From NCBI GenBank assembly GCA_022577435.1, contig JAKOON010000018.1, forward strand, positions 1,568,775 to 1,632,774: DNA of 64,000 bases, in the 5' to 3' direction. Shown in pieces: positions 12,701 through 24,288 of the stretch; position 1 is the stretch's first letter, and the number at the start of each line of letters is the position of its first letter. Source of the stretch: Embiotoca jacksoni (lineage: Eukaryota; Chordata; Actinopteri; Embiotocidae). The notes beneath the pieces were generated by a model. That model saw nothing but the letters and a program-made list of their open reading frames with translations. It was not told where the DNA came from and did no database searches. The position numbers were made by a program, and so were the translations under genes.

Positions 12701-15700
12701 CTTTATGCAAGTTAAGCAGGGATAAAACATGCAGCGGTGTTGATGCTGCAGTCACCAGTGAAAACTTTATTAATATTTAATTGTTCTCATGGTAACTCAG
12801 TTTCAAGCTTATTTCTTCTGCACTAATTCCTTGAGTATAACAAGAGACTCATTGTCATCACTGAGAAGTGCTGAGTCACTGACAGTCGAAGTGACTGGAG
12901 TTACATGGGAAAAAAAACACAAAAGAGTTTTGTCGTGAAGAGGAAATGGATCATTGTGGATGAATTCAATTTATTTAGAACAAACAAATAAACAAAACAA
13001 AGCACACTAGAGGATGCACTCCTCCACTTTCTAACAGGAACCCCCCCCCCCACCCCGACTACTTCCTGGAGTAGTAAACATTACATACGTTAGATACTGT
13101 AAGAGTCTACTGACGCAACTGATTGTTTTCCAGGTGTTAGTCATATCCCATGTGTTGCCATGGAAACGGAGATCACTCTAACATAAAGTTTTATATTTTG
13201 AGAGTGAACTGCTCCACCATATGAAAACATTTAGATTACATGTTTTATTTAGATGGTAACTTGTTGTTTAATCACAGTATTACTAGCGCCTCGGTCCTGA
13301 CCGATGATGACGTTAAAACACACCCTGCACTGTAATATTTCTTCAGTCGGACTGTAGTCCTCCGATCTGAACCTCGGGTTAAACCACGAAGCATGTTTTT
13401 GTGAGATTTCATGGGATCTTGTCTCCGTGTGAGTTTGTGTGAGGACGTTGGAGAGTTGAACGAAGCAACGTTTGACCCATGCATTTGGGACACATGTAGT
13501 TTTGACTGCAGATTATGGGGCTATAAATATAACCTCCTGCTGCTGGCATGAACACCGTCTTCTGCTATCCTTGGCAGCTTTAGCTTCGGTCTCGCTTCCA
13601 GAGCTGCATGAAAAGCTGTTTAGCTGCAGTACATCAGGGGTTTTATTAACCTATTTAACCAGCAGAGGCTGAACACGACTGTAGACCACCTGCTTCCCTT
13701 TAGCAAAGACTTAACTCTCGGTCACATTGTGGTTTGGGGTTAGGTCATCGTGAAACAAACAGATTACATACGAGGGCTTGTCGTGGTTGGAGCTTTAGTT
13801 GGTATGACCTCATGGGGGCAACAATGTCCAGACCTGCAGGGCAGGTAGCATTAAAAGATGTTAAAACATCGGTGGGATGCAGGTTTGATTGGGAAGTCTG
13901 ATCAACATAAAACCGAGAAGTGTCTGTGTCAGCGTTATGAAATTGGTCTGTGGTGTCGGAGGTGATACGAAGAGAGCGGCGAGCAGAGGATGGAGAAGTA
14001 ATGACTAAACCGGCGGTAACAACTTCAAAAGTAACAAGCTTGTGGTTTAGAAAACGTTGCATCACAATTTTTGAAGATAAAAAGCCAGAAGATAAAAGAA
14101 GATCTGATGTGTTCATGAGTCGGACCAGAAACCAGCTGCTCCAGATTCAAAGAGGTTGGGTTTTAAAAAGAAATCATTCGTTGGTTTAAAAGAACACACA
14201 TGAAAATTAAAATCCCTATAGATTAAAATACTATTTTAAATTGGGAAAATTTCAGCTAAATATTCTTAAAAGCACCATTAGGTTGAGGAGGCCGATAAAC
14301 TTCAGTTTGACTGTAAAAGCTCAAAGAGTTGAAGCTCGGAGGTAGAAAACGGATCCGTTCTGACCCGATGGAAACCGAGACGGAGGTCATCCCACCACCT
14401 CTGGGAACAGGCCGAAGAAAAACACTGCCTTTCCACATGCTTTAAAAAACTCTATAAGTTGGTCCAAATCAGTTTTTGTGTTGAGAGTGTCGTCTGGCTG
14501 TGTTGTTAGATCCTACATGCACAATTATTATATTTACTGAAGTGCAGAGTGTCGGCAAAATTATTAGTTATGTGCCTTTATGAGCTTTCGCTACGTAGCC
14601 ACCGCTAGCATGAACAGCTGTTTACTCAGCAGGAACGTCGTGAGTTCAGCATCGAACTTTATTCTTTTACTCTCCAACAGTTCTTTCTCCGGTGGTGGAG
14701 GTCAACTTGTTCTGCTTCTGGTTCTCTTTCATTCATCATAACTTCCTCTGATGTTGGACTCAGGGCTACGGTGACTCACTGCACCATCTTGTGGTACAAA
14801 GTGGTATTACAAGACAGGCCGGGCCTGTGCGAGGTGGTTAGGTTAGATTAGGTTAGGTTAGGTTAGGTTAGGTTAGGTAGTTACTTTATTAATCCCCAAG
14901 GGGACATTTTTTCGCTATGCTAACATCAGTAGATATCTCTCCAACACAATACTTAGATGTCTCGGACAAAACCGGCTTTCTAACACCTGTTTCTACACTG
15001 TGAAAAATGGCTATAAAATCCTCAGTAATTTACTGTTTCCGAACAGTTAGTTACTGCGAATAAGTTTTACAGTATCAGAATGTGTAAGAGGGCTAAAAAC
15101 ACAGTAATCGACATGAAACTGGAGAAATAACAGTAAAACACGTCTGTAAATAATTACTATACTGCTGTAGGAATCTAAAGTAAGTATTTAAATACCACAG
15201 AAAATCACAGTGAGCATTAAACTAATGTAGAAAATCACAGTTACCATTCAAATGCTTTAGAAATCTATAAATATATTCACATGTTCTGTGGATAGGTTCA
15301 GTCAATTTTTTATGTTTTAAACTAAACATCTTACAGATTCCCCATTAAAACAATATAGTTGTTTTGAAAAAACACAAAAGCAATTAAATATTGAGCCAGT
15401 TATCATTTCAGTAGCTGTGGCTGCTTAAATCCTGAAACTAGTTGGTTAAATATGGCATCAGTCATCAGTATATCAACTAACAATGCTCCCCATTGTTTTC
15501 ACTGGGAGTGTGTTAGCATGCAAAACCTACTGCAGTGTACAAACAGACTAGACTACTTAATGTTATATTATTTATTGTATTTTTTTTAAATTTATTTTGT
15601 ATATCGAAACAACAGCTTTAATATACATGCAATACATTATATTGTAAGTATTTGATCATACACAAAAAATATAACGTGCATAATAACAGAAACCTAATAA

Positions 15701-15786
15701 TGTATAACAATATGTTTCTGAAGCAGTGCTCTCAGTTTTCATATGTAAATGAAATCTTTATCACTCCACAGCTGTCTTTATGAGGA

Positions 15787-15850
<64 letters not shown>

Positions 15851-18800
15851 TGCATGAATGCAGCAGAAGTCATTCACACACATGCAGAGAGTAAGGATGG
15901 GGGCTGGTTGGAGGAGTTACTACCGGGAGTTGTCAGAAATAGGTCATTGGGATGGAGCTGAGTGAGAAACTGGGCCACAGGTTCACTTTCCTTGTGTAGC
16001 ACACTCTACAGCTCCTCCTGCTACACTGCAGTAAATGTCTGGAGACACTCTGTGTGTCGTTTGTCTATGATGTATTGGTGCTTGGTATATCACTACATTG
16101 TGAAAGTAAGAAGGAGGGTTGATGCACATGAATGCATCTGATTTGCTTCAGTCTTTCAACCCAAACCGAACCAGTGTGTGTTCGGGGTATGTTTGATATA
16201 TGTCATTATTCTTGTTTTTTTTTTTTTTTATCTTCCCTCCTGTTAACTCACACATGTAGATGTAAATGTTGGCTGAGTCTGTTTCTGTTCTTTCATCTCT
16301 TGCAGAAAATCTTTCCCATCGCAACACGCCACCCTTGCATCCTACGCTGCTGTCTATGTTTCAGTGAGTAATGGTTGGAGCCCACATGTCTCCCTGCTCT
16401 AAAATGTCCACTTTGTAGGAACAAAGAAAAGAGACGGGTTTGACGTCTGATTGCTAGTCAGCTACAGCACATTAAACACGGCATTAAACACTGCAAATGT
16501 CAGCTTTGGTTAGTTGAAATCATCGTTCTTACATTTCAACACCACTAACAAAGCATCATGTGTCCTCGGCTTGTGAACTCTTGTTCAGTCCTGGCGTGTT
16601 TAATTTGTGTGTCTGCTGCAGTTTGTTCAGCTGTCAATCAAACATGCACACTAGATTGGTGCTTGAAAGTTTGTGAACCCTTCAGGATTTTCTACATTTA
16701 TCTTAAAACATCAGCAGTAATTTCATACAAGTGCAAAAAATTTGTTTATTCTTTATTTGTCGTCTCGCTGCATGACTCACTTTCTCTCAGGTTTCTGCCA
16801 CTTTCCTCCTGAATTTGATAACATTGTAAAGAGAGGAACCCAACAACTTAACCATTCCCACGTGAGCAACACCTGGAAGGAAAAAAACCTCCCTTTTAAC
16901 ATTAAGAAAAACCTCTGACAGAACCAGGCTCAGAGGTGAGCGGACATCTGCCTCGACCGGTTGGGACGAGGGGAGAGCAGAGAGAGAAAAGAACAGCGTA
17001 GAGATCCAAGACGATAAAGTGTTGGTGCGGCCAGTTATCACAGACCAGAGACAAGAGTACAAAACTACACAAGTGAGGGGAACTTCATAGATAACAGACA
17101 TTAAACAAAGCTATTGGAGAGAGAAGGCATGAAGTTAATGAGGTATAATGGTGTCATATAAATGCAGAGAGTGAAAGAGAGGAGAGGAGCTCAGTGCATC
17201 ATGGGAGGTCTCAGCAGCCTCGGTCCGTTACAGCAGAACTAATGGATGAATCAAGGCAGCCCTGGACTCAACGGAGCCAGCCCTAAAGAGACTGCTAAAG
17301 AGGTGGAGACTCACTGAATATGTGAGTTAAAGGACAAATCCTCATCAGCGATGATGCCAAGGTTCCTCACAGTGGTGGAGGGATATCTCCGCCTTAGAAA
17401 GGGCCAAATACAATAACTTCAGTTTTGTCCAAACTTAAAAGTAAAAAATTGTGGGTCATCCAGGCCTAAATGTCTTTAGACATTTTTAAAGTTTTACTAC
17501 CTAGTAAATATGTCTATGTATATCATGAAAAGTATTGGGCCTCGGACCGAACCTTGTGGCACTCCACAACTAACTTTTCTTTGCCTTAAAAAGTCATTGT
17601 TATGAACAAATTGAAATCTGTCGGCTCGATGAGATTTGAACTGGACAACTTTTAAGTATAAAGTTAAATATGTGTTGGTGATTGGTAGAAATTGTATTTA
17701 TTTTTGATCAAACTTTCAGTTTTGGAACATTTCATGAAAGATACATTGTCTACATAGAAGAGGCTGCGACTCAAGGTGGGAATGTGAAATTTCTACCTGT
17801 CACACTTTTTACATTGACTATTTAAAATGCTAAAAACAAGCCTGATGCTGTGGGTTTTTATGGAAGACTGTGGTTTTTACTACCTGCACATATAAGCTTC
17901 CTTCAGTCACACATGGTAAGAGATTAACTATATTAGCAGCGTTATAGTGCCATCAACAGTTTTGAGAGAAAAAGCTGAGTGAACACAGCAGACAGACGCA
18001 GGTAGCAGCTGAAGATGTCTGATATGTCTCTCAGTTGTGCAAAGTAGGTCGCATGGTTCAAAGGAGACGTACTTAGTCTCTCAATTAATCATAGACAGGC
18101 TTTTTTTAAAACCTCACCCAAACCAAGAGTCTCATCTGTCATTTTCTGTGAAAGTCAGGTTTGCGGATTGCTTTTGTTATGGCTCGCCAAGTAGCTCCAA
18201 TGACTGATGTACTTCAATTCATACAAGTAGTTCTGACCCAGAGATCTGATTGGTCAACTGAACATTTGGAACAAATCATCATGACATCACATCCTGCTCA
18301 TTACTAGAAATATCACTCCGCCATCTCCATGGCAACATTCAAACTCTCTGCGCTGGATCAAAGACCAGTCGGCTGCAATGTTGATTAAAAAAATGATTTC
18401 TGTCGTTGTTAATTTTGATTTATATGGTGGACTTAGTTTTGATGGATGGTTGGAAGAGGATGAGAAGAACGCAAAGCAAAAAAATGAGAGATATGTCGCA
18501 TTATCAAAAGAAGAGCTTGATGAGTTTGAAAAGTCTCCAAATGAAGTCAGTACGTTCCGGTCAACCTCCTGGGCTGTCAAAGTTCTCCAGGAAAAACACC
18601 AACCAGGCTGTGGATTTGAGACTAGAACCAAAGAAGAGCTCAACAGGATGCATTTCACGGTTGGATCAGAGGTAACCAGGGTCAGTACTGCTCCATTAGT
18701 AGCTTACTACTAGTAGCTTATTAGTAGGTTGAGAGCTGGCTTCAACCGCTTTATTAACGACCCTCCTCTCAGTCCGGCATGGTGCAACAAGACGATGAGC

Positions 18801-21800
18801 TCACTACATCCGATCATGTGTTCTGTGGACTCAGTTTGTCAGAAGAGCAGGCCATGACCAAACTGAACATCATGCCTTGGTCCTGACCGCATCACCGCCG
18901 TGCCAATAATGACGTTTAAGCACATCCTCTCTTGTTTAAGTACATAATACGAGTCCTTCTCATTGTAATGTTTTCTTGCTCTGCTGTGTGCAACAAGCAG
19001 CATGCATGTGTTTCGTGCTCTCCGTGTTTTCTATCCAATAAATACCAAATATTGCATTATGATAATAGTGCTCTGGTGTAACATGAAGCATTAATCCTAA
19101 AAAATAAAATGTGTCATGTGTCTACAGATGTACTTCAACAGCACCCTGACCGACTCCTCCAAGCTGCTCAAGCCCCTGCTGGTCTTCTCCTTCATCATCA
19201 GCGCCATCATCTGCGGTTTGACCCGGATTATCCAGTACAAGAACCACGCCATCGACGTGTACCTGGGCTTCCTGCTCGGAGGAGCCATCGCTGTCTACCT
19301 GGTAAGGGCCAGTCCCATCTGTAGATCCATACGTCCTGAGACTGCTCCTGTTGCATGTGACCAGTTTGCAGAGACGGTGTCACCTTTTTAGTTTAGTACT
19401 TAAAGTTTGGTCACGTGATGACAATCAGCCCGAGTTACACACTCTGTGGTGAACATTGGTCCGTGGGCGTCAGAGACAAATCCAGCGACTCGGGGTTGTG
19501 GAGAGTGATGATTGCGTTGTTGTAGGCGAGAAACTAAGCAGTGACATGCTGGAGAGCCAAAGTGCTATAGTGCCGCAGTTCAGGTCATTTCCACTGAACG
19601 TTTTCCCTCTGATGCCTCAGAAGGTCCCAGTAGACCTCGGTGTCGACGGTCGTTTGCGGGGTTGTGCTCAGAGAATTCGTCCCTCAAACAAAACCCACCT
19701 GGTAAAATGATGTCACCTTTTCCAGTTTTCAGTGTCGTTCTGCCCCTAGGGAATACGAATGTCACTCGAAACACCTCTCCAGGCTCATTGCTTCATTACC
19801 ATCGGCTTCATAAAGCATTTAAAAGGGACTCTGTGGCTGATTTTCCGTTTGGCACTAGATTTGATGTTCGTCGTCCGACCATGTCCACGGAGAAATCGCA
19901 GATTTGTACGAACCAGTGCTGATTCTGATCAAGCGGTAATATTTGTAACCTTAAATCATTAAGGTTTTAGTTTCCTCCTGCTCTGTGCACGTCATGATGT
20001 TGTGCATTGTTCTCGCACAACAGGAGCACACTCAGGACTTATTGATCCACCATCATAAATGGTAAATGGACTACACTTATATAATGCCTTTTTACCTCAA
20101 CAGTTTAGAAATACATTACAATGTTTACCTCTTATTCACCCATTCACTCTTATACACTCACACACCAATGGTGACGGAGCTGTCATGCAAGGTGCTTGGC
20201 TGCCATCAGGACTTGAAGGAACTTGGTGTTCAGTATCTTTCCCAAAGACTCTCAGCCATGATCGAAACATTGAGATGAGTGGGTGTCTGTCTCTACCAGC
20301 CGAGTGCCCACAAATATAGCCTGACTTCTAATGGTGTTCCTGTACAGAAGGTTATAGAACAAATACAGGAATCTCACGTGTGCAAGAACACATACACCTT
20401 ACAATTTAAACCCTTTCAGAGCCAGAATGCAGACACACAGCTCTGAGGGAGACCTGAAGTTACTGCATTGCCATGTGAAAACCATCAAACTCGTTTTATT
20501 TTTAATAATGCCAAGCGAATGTTCTGACAAACCTGTCCATATAAAGGACTAAAATCACCCAAAATTTAAATTAAATGGGCCGAAATTCTGACATGCTGAC
20601 TGATCACGAGCTTCACTTGGCCTTGGTTAAGACTCTTTCTTCTCTCCCTGACAATCCCCGTATCTCCCGTGAAGGTGTTTGTTCTGTCTTTCCACAGCTT
20701 CTATATCTATTGATATCATTTACTAATATTGCTGAAACTTTGTGTTAGTTGGATCTCACATTACTGCACATGTTGAAAATGTGTTGGTGAAAATTTGCAG
20801 TCTTTGTGACCCATGTGATACCGTGCTTCACATATACAGTACATATAATGTATTACATTACTGGAAAACGTCTCCACATTTTTGTTGAAAAAATTTGGAA
20901 AACATTGGAAACTTTTTCTGAGAGAGTCTGGAGGTTGTTTTCATCTCAGTCTGGTTTCAAGAGCAGAAATCCTTCTTAAAGCTTAAATCTGTGTTGCAGC
21001 CCTTCTTGGCTTATTTGAAATTTTCTGCCAGAGCTTTCCATTTATTAAGAGTTACTGAGATTACAGCTCAAAAATTTAACAACAACAAATAGCAAAACCA
21101 ACCTGGAGTTTCTGACAAGCCGAGTTTTAATCAGGCTGTTGTTTGATATGTTTGGTAAATGAATCCGTTGTCTGCTGGGAGAGAGTTCAAATAATGAAGA
21201 GGCACATTAAGGTACAAAGGACAATTAATTTAAATTGTAAAAGTCCTCAGGAGTTCATGGTAGAATGAAAACTTAAAAGAGTCGCAACACTTTCAGCTAA
21301 ACTCTTCCCCATGTTAACACACTAGTTTCTAAATCTGAGTAAGGCATTGGTATAATTATTTGCATGTATAATGCATTTGCGTAAATAACACTGCCAATGC
21401 CCTTAGTTGTTTTCAGACCTATATAATCACTAGCCGAGATGTACCACACCAAAAAAAACGATATTTATTTTCTGTAAGTGTGTTTGAAACAATAAAAAAC
21501 AAGAATATCCAGTAAAAGAAGCGTCAGTCATGGAGTGTTTCTGTTTCCAGGGCTTGTATGCAGTCGGAAACTTTCAGTCCAGTGAGGAGACCAGCAGCAG
21601 TTTCCCTCTGCTTGTCCACCGGCCTCACTGCCCGCTGCCCCACATCAGCCAGGAGGCCGTCCTCCACCACCTACAGATGAAGGCCGCGATGGTCGGGGAG
21701 CCCGGCATCCCGACCTCCCACTCCGAGGGCCTCCTCCACCGAGGCCTGCAGCAGCAGAGGTCTGACGACAGCCTCAAACGGTCCAGTGCAGACGTGGAGG

Positions 21801-23233
21801 TGATCTCCCCCCGCACCCACCAGAGCAAAGAGGCCACGGTGACCTTCAGCCACACCCTCCCTCGGGTCCACACCCCCCAGGCCATGGCGGCGTACGAGGA
21901 AGCGGCCAGGCGTCACGCGGCCACCCTCCACCACGCCACCATGGACTCCAGCCGCTCCAAGCAGCTTCTCTCTCAGTGGAAGAGCAAGAACAACAACCAC
22001 AAGTGCTCCCTGCAGGTCCCGGACTCGTCCTCTTCTGCAGACTCGTCGTCCGGCCAGTCCTCCCAGCACCCCCACCACCACGGCAGCATGGAGATCCGAT
22101 CCAGCTCCGAGCCCTCCGCTACGGGCCTGAACGGAGGCTTCGACGGCTACGCGTACGTGTCCAAACTGGCCACAGGCGCCAGCACCACCCTGCCCAGTAA
22201 CTGTAGCGGCATCACGGGAGGGGCCAGGATATCCATGCAGGCTCGACCTGGGTCCTCACAGCTGGTCCACATACCAGAGGAAGCTCACGAGAACTACAAC
22301 ACCACCTCCCACAGAACAGCGGGAGGAGGAGGAGGAGGTGACGGCATGTCGACGGTAAACAGCACAGTTCAGGCCAACTGGCTGAGAGCAGCAGAGAGGA
22401 CGGCAGACTGCAGGACTAACGAGAACGGGCAGAACAACCACCCGCGGATCCTACAAGTGATCGCCATGTCCAAGCAGCAGGGCCTTCTACAGACCCACTC
22501 CAAGAGCTTAGATGAGAGCAGCATCGGCTGCAGCACCGCGGGGAGCTGTCAGGGCTCCGCTCGCTACCGGGGGCTCATCGATCAAGACCCCATCGGTCCG
22601 ACAGGACCCAGCTCACTGGGCAGCACCGCGGGCAGTATATCAGGCAGCACCGGAGCCATCGTCAGAGTAGAGGCCCACCCTGAAAACAGACCAGTGATCC
22701 AAGCTCCGTCCACGGATGGAAGCGGCTCGTGGAGGTGGCGCTCCCTGGATCATGGCACTGGAGCCGGCGGTGGGACCGGGACCGGCGGAGGAGCTGGGAG
22801 TGTGAGGCAGTCTTTTGAGCTCAACGATCTGAACAGAGATTCAGAAAGCTCGGACTCAGTACCGGAAGGGTCCATTGACAGGAAGCACGCCAATCCCATG
22901 GTTACCACCACTGCCGCTGTGAGCACCCCACCCGTAGTTACTGTTCACACCCAGAGCACCGGTCAGCCCGAGCCGAGGCTCCACCCGCAGGGCTTCTCCA
23001 CCATCCGGGTCACTCCGGGTGACGGTAGCGGTTCTGGATCTGGAGGTAGCGGTGTGGGAGGAGGAGGTGGAGAGACTGCTTCAGAAAGCCCCTCCGTCGC
23101 CTCCAGTCGCGAGTCCACGCTGAGAAGGAAAGGCAGCAATATCATCCTGATTCCAGAGAGAGCCAACAGCCCCGACATCGCTCGGAATATTTTCTACAAG
23201 GGAACACCAGTTACTCCTGTTTTCAGGGAATAA
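8610..23233 (+). CDS. plppr4: PLPPR4 (plasticity-related gene 1), exons 2-7, 5' partial
   Basis: Joined exons 8610-8795, 9446-9575, 12464-12659, 16306-16363, 19128-19301 and 21551-23233 keep one frame and give 808 codons before TAA. All junctions are GT-AG. The first five exons encode the multi-pass membrane core of the lipid phosphatase-related family, including the loop ending in the cysteine-rich DICSGAD segment. The last exon encodes a long cytoplasmic tail typical of PLPPR4, with conserved blocks RPGSSQLVHIPEE, VIAMSKQQG and ILIPERANSP. The active-site motifs are altered as in the family: PSGH is PSQH, so it is expected to be catalytically inactive. Family knowledge: PLPPR4 acts at neuronal, postsynaptic membranes and modulates lysophosphatidate signalling. 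The tail has glycine-rich expansions that I do not recall in mammals. PLPPR3 is the nearest alternative; the tail favours PLPPR4. The first coding exon was not found in 1-8609. Confidence 0.93.
8796..9445 (+). other. plppr4: plppr4 intron 2
   Basis: 650 bp bounded by GT and AG. No repeat or gene is recognised in it. Confidence 0.85.
9446..9575 (+). CDS. plppr4: plppr4 exon 3
   Basis: Encodes IMIGEAILFCCLSRRKSG to AVRFV plus one base. This is a cytoplasmic loop with a basic RRK cluster and the conserved INAAGCNFNSF block. Acceptor cacag and donor gtacac are present. A long TG microsatellite begins about 90 bp after the exon. Confidence 0.93.
9666..9741. repeat. (TG)n microsatellite in plppr4 intron 3
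   Basis: About 38 TG units, 90 bp downstream of exon 3. Confidence 0.95.
9742..10840. other. plppr4: plppr4 intron 3, left part
   Basis: AT-rich with no recognised gene. 10690-10840 is GC-richer and abuts the minisatellite. Confidence 0.5.
10843..11868. repeat. 42-bp minisatellite
   Basis: About 24 tandem copies of a 42-bp unit (core GGACCTGGTTCTGGTGTCGT). Because 42 is a multiple of three and the unit lacks stops in several frames, long artefactual open frames run on both strands. Units differ mainly at one hexamer (GGTGAG, AGAGAG or GGAGAG). The last eight or so units are nearly uniform. Confidence 0.97.
11897..12180 (-). pseudogene. Tc1-like transposase relic
   Basis: Minus-strand readings give MGSLNIWKEALML and, in another frame, EQHMLPSRQRLFQGRSC and LFQQNNVQPHS. 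This is the part of Tc1-type transposases around the second catalytic Asp, where QDNAPPH-like is usual. Frame shifts and Asp loss show it is dead. It abuts the 42-bp array. Confidence 0.75.
12464..12659 (+). CDS. plppr4: plppr4 exon 4
   Basis: Begins with two bases completing Gly and continues VHVFGLCATALITDI, then the extracellular loop with TVCKPNY, N-glycosylation sequons at NYS and NVS, and DICSGADPAAINQG. It ends in two bases of an Arg codon. Acceptor ctcag; donor gtgagc. Confidence 0.93.
13055..13290. repeat. Dispersed repeat family B, copy 1 (X-box bearing)
   Basis: Begins ACTTCCTGGAGTAGTAAACA and is clearly similar to 55950-56175. It contains GTTGCCATGGAAAC at 13154-13167. Confidence 0.75.
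13291..14834. other. plppr4: plppr4 intron 4, middle, no supported gene
   Basis: Short open frames on both strands at 13745-14190 and 14256-14438 show no recognisable domain. The content looks like old repeat sequence. Confidence 0.4.
14835..14915 (-). mobile_element. Retroposon 3' end with pentamer tail
   Basis: The minus strand reads CCCCTTGGGGATTAATAAAG followed by a (CCTAA)n tail, seen on plus as GGTTA repeats. The same terminus occurs at 55905-55950 with a CTAC tail and near 55320. Confidence 0.6.
15792..15845. repeat. (CA)n microsatellite
   Basis: About 27 CA units in plppr4 intron 4. Confidence 0.95.
16306..16363 (+). CDS. plppr4: plppr4 exon 5 (PSQH motif)
   Basis: A 58-bp exon encoding KSFPSQHATLASYAAVYVS. 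It carries the second phosphatase-family motif with PSGH replaced by PSQH. Acceptor ttgcag; donor gtgagt. It is short but keeps frame on both sides. Confidence 0.92.
16630..17640. mobile_element. Cluster of degenerate transposon fragments in plppr4 intron 5
   Basis: GTGCTTGAAAGTTTGTGAAC near 16660, the block CATCTGCCTCGACCGGTTGG near 16950, and the CGAACCTTGTGGCACTCC block near 17550 are of types I recognise as recurrent in fish genomes. No intact ends or transposase are seen. Confidence 0.45.
18238..19060 (+). mobile_element. Crypton-like / KIAA1958-type relic
   Basis: The plus-strand frame at 18378-18713 reads NERYVALSKEELDEFEKSP, then TFRSTSWAVKVLQEKHQPG. This resembles the N-terminal segment of Crypton tyrosine recombinases and KIAA1958-like proteins. 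No recombinase core is present. The flank at 18238-18330 (GATCTGATTGGTCAACTGAA and on) is repeated at 55013-55105. Confidence 0.5.
19128..19301 (+). CDS. plppr4: plppr4 exon 6 (third motif)
   Basis: 58 whole codons, MYFNSTLTDSSKLLK through GGAIAVYL. It contains the family's third motif as R-x5-H-x3-D (TRIIQYKNHAIDVY) and the last membrane span. Acceptor ctacag; donor gtaagg. Confidence 0.93.
19440..20052. mobile_element. Degenerate copy of the inverted-repeat element in plppr4 intron 6
   Basis: The internal order of blocks (GTTGTTGTAGGCGAGAAACT, TCAGAAGGTCCCAGTAGACC, CACGGAGAAATCGCAGA, then GACTTATTGATCC at the end) parallels 23525-24058 with heavy divergence. The left terminal repeat is not evident. 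Confidence 0.55.
20055..20290. repeat. Common teleost dispersed repeat (short-interspersed type)
   Basis: ATGGTAAATGGACTACACTT, then TATATAATGCCTTTT, CACCCATTCACTC and CAAGGTGCTTGGCTGCCATC occur in the order of a repeat I recognise as widespread in fish. Its class is not certain. Confidence 0.55.
20291..21550 (+). other. plppr4: Rest of plppr4 intron 6
   Basis: AT-rich with no recognised gene, running to the acceptor tttccag at 21544-21550. Confidence 0.6.
21551..23233 (+). CDS. plppr4: plppr4 exon 7, cytoplasmic tail and stop
   Basis: Encodes GLYAVGNFQSSEE through NIFYKGTPVTPVFRE and TAA, 560 residues. GC content is higher than in the flanks. It is rich in Ser, Gly and His, with Gly-dominated stretches at 22321-22338, 22759-22803 and 23026-23073. 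Conserved blocks match the PLPPR4 tail, including DADVE-like ADVEVISPR, SMDSSRSKQLLSQWK-type and LNDLNRDSES segments. Confidence 0.94.
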   Translation, partial: GLYAVGNFQSSEETSSSFPLLVHRPHCPLPHISQEAVLHHLQMKAAMVGEPGIPTSHSEGLLHRGLQQQRSDDSLKRSSADVEVISPRTHQSKEATVTFSHTLPRVHTPQAMAAYEEAARRHAATLHHATMDSSRSKQLLSQWKSKNNNHKCSLQVPDSSSSADSSSGQSSQHPHHHGSMEIRSSSEPSATGLNGGFDGYAYVSKLATGASTTLPSNCSGITGGARISMQARPGSSQLVHIPEEAHENYNTTSHRTAGGGGGGDGMSTVNSTVQANWLRAAERTADCRTNENGQNNHPRILQVIAMSKQQGLLQTHSKSLDESSIGCSTAGSCQGSARYRGLIDQDPIGPTGPSSLGSTAGSISGSTGAIVRVEAHPENRPVIQAPSTDGSGSWRWRSLDHGTGAGGGTGTGGGAGSVRQSFELNDLNRDSESSDSVPEGSIDRKHANPMVTTTAAVSTPPVVTVHTQSTGQPEPRLHPQGFSTIRVTPGDGSGSGSGGSGVGGGGGETASESPSVASSRESTLRRKGSNIILIPERANSPDIARNIFYKGTPVTPVFRE

Positions 23234-23319
23234 CGTTTAGATAGACTGGAGACTTCACAGAAGATGTAGCTAATAATGCAAAACAGCTGGAAGCCCATCA
23301 TTTTGGCAACACACAGAGT

Positions 23320-24058
23320 GAGGGGAGATCAATAAGTTGAGACTACTGCTGCACATCACCGTGAGGAGCACGGAGCAGCAGAAAGATCAAATCCTGATGA
23401 GTAACTGGAACAAACTTCATCTCTTGATCATCATCAGTTCCTGAGTTCCACATGTTTTTGTGAGCAGTGGACCTTCTGGGGAACAGACAGAAGTCTCAGG
23501 GAGACCAACCAGGTGAGTCGGAGTGGGAGGAGCTACGATTGTGTTGTTGTGGGTAGAAACTTGTGTGTTTTTATGGCGCTCTGAGCGGCGTGTTGTCCTG
23601 TTGGAAAACCCTGTTACCATGGCGACACAGTTTGGGTCATTTGAACTGACCGTTTGTCTTCAGAAAGTCCCAGCAGAGCTCCGTGGTTTCACTCCGACCC
23701 TCAAAGAAAACCCAGCTGGTTCTCCGGATGCTCTTCTTCCAGAGATGGACGGAGACGTCCTGAACTTCTCTAAGAACACATCTCCAGGATCGTTGCTTCG
23801 TGGTCTCGGACCTCCTGAAGCAGCGCCAGAGTCTCCGTTGATGATATTTAATCTGACGTGAAGCCTCTGTTCATGTTCACGGAGAAATCACAGAATCAGA
23901 ACGCTGCTCTCAAAAACATGTGGAACTCAGGAACTGATGATGATCAGGAGATGAAATTAGTTCCAGTTACTCATCAGGGCTTTATTTTTCTGCTGCTCCG
24001 TGCTCCTCACGGTGATGTGCTGTGAGCAGTAGTCTCGTAACTTATTGATTTACCCTCC
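23320..24058. mobile_element. Non-autonomous DNA element with ~145-bp terminal inverted repeats
   Basis: 23320-23468 and 23903-24058 are inverted copies of each other: ATCAATAAGTT at 23328 pairs with AACTTATTGAT ending at 24049, and CACATCACCGTGAGGAGCAC and CCTGAGTTCCACATGTTTTT are shared. The 435-bp interior has no transposase. It sits about 90 bp after the plppr4 stop, so presumably within the 3' UTR. Target duplications were not resolved. Confidence 0.8.
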
Positions 24059-24288
24059 TATTACTTGTCATTGTATCTATTATAATAACTTCAAAAGAGG
24101 TTTTATTCAGCATGATTTTTGTCTGTGTTTACACAAAAGCACAACCTTTAAGTGTTGTAGAAATAATCACTGTGTACTTTTGTTGTCACTCCTGGGGAAA
24201 GCTGTCGTTCTGTTGATCCTGTGCCGGTGGTTTGGGGAAAGGATAACTATTGATTTTAAGAGGTTTTTTTTGTTTTTTTTAAACAGTG

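Noticed and set aside
14835..14880. TTAGG repeats, as in insect telomeres
   Set aside because: They directly adjoin a retroposon 3' terminus (CCCCTTGGGGATTAATAAAG on minus), so they are its microsatellite tail. Vertebrate telomeres are TTAGGG.
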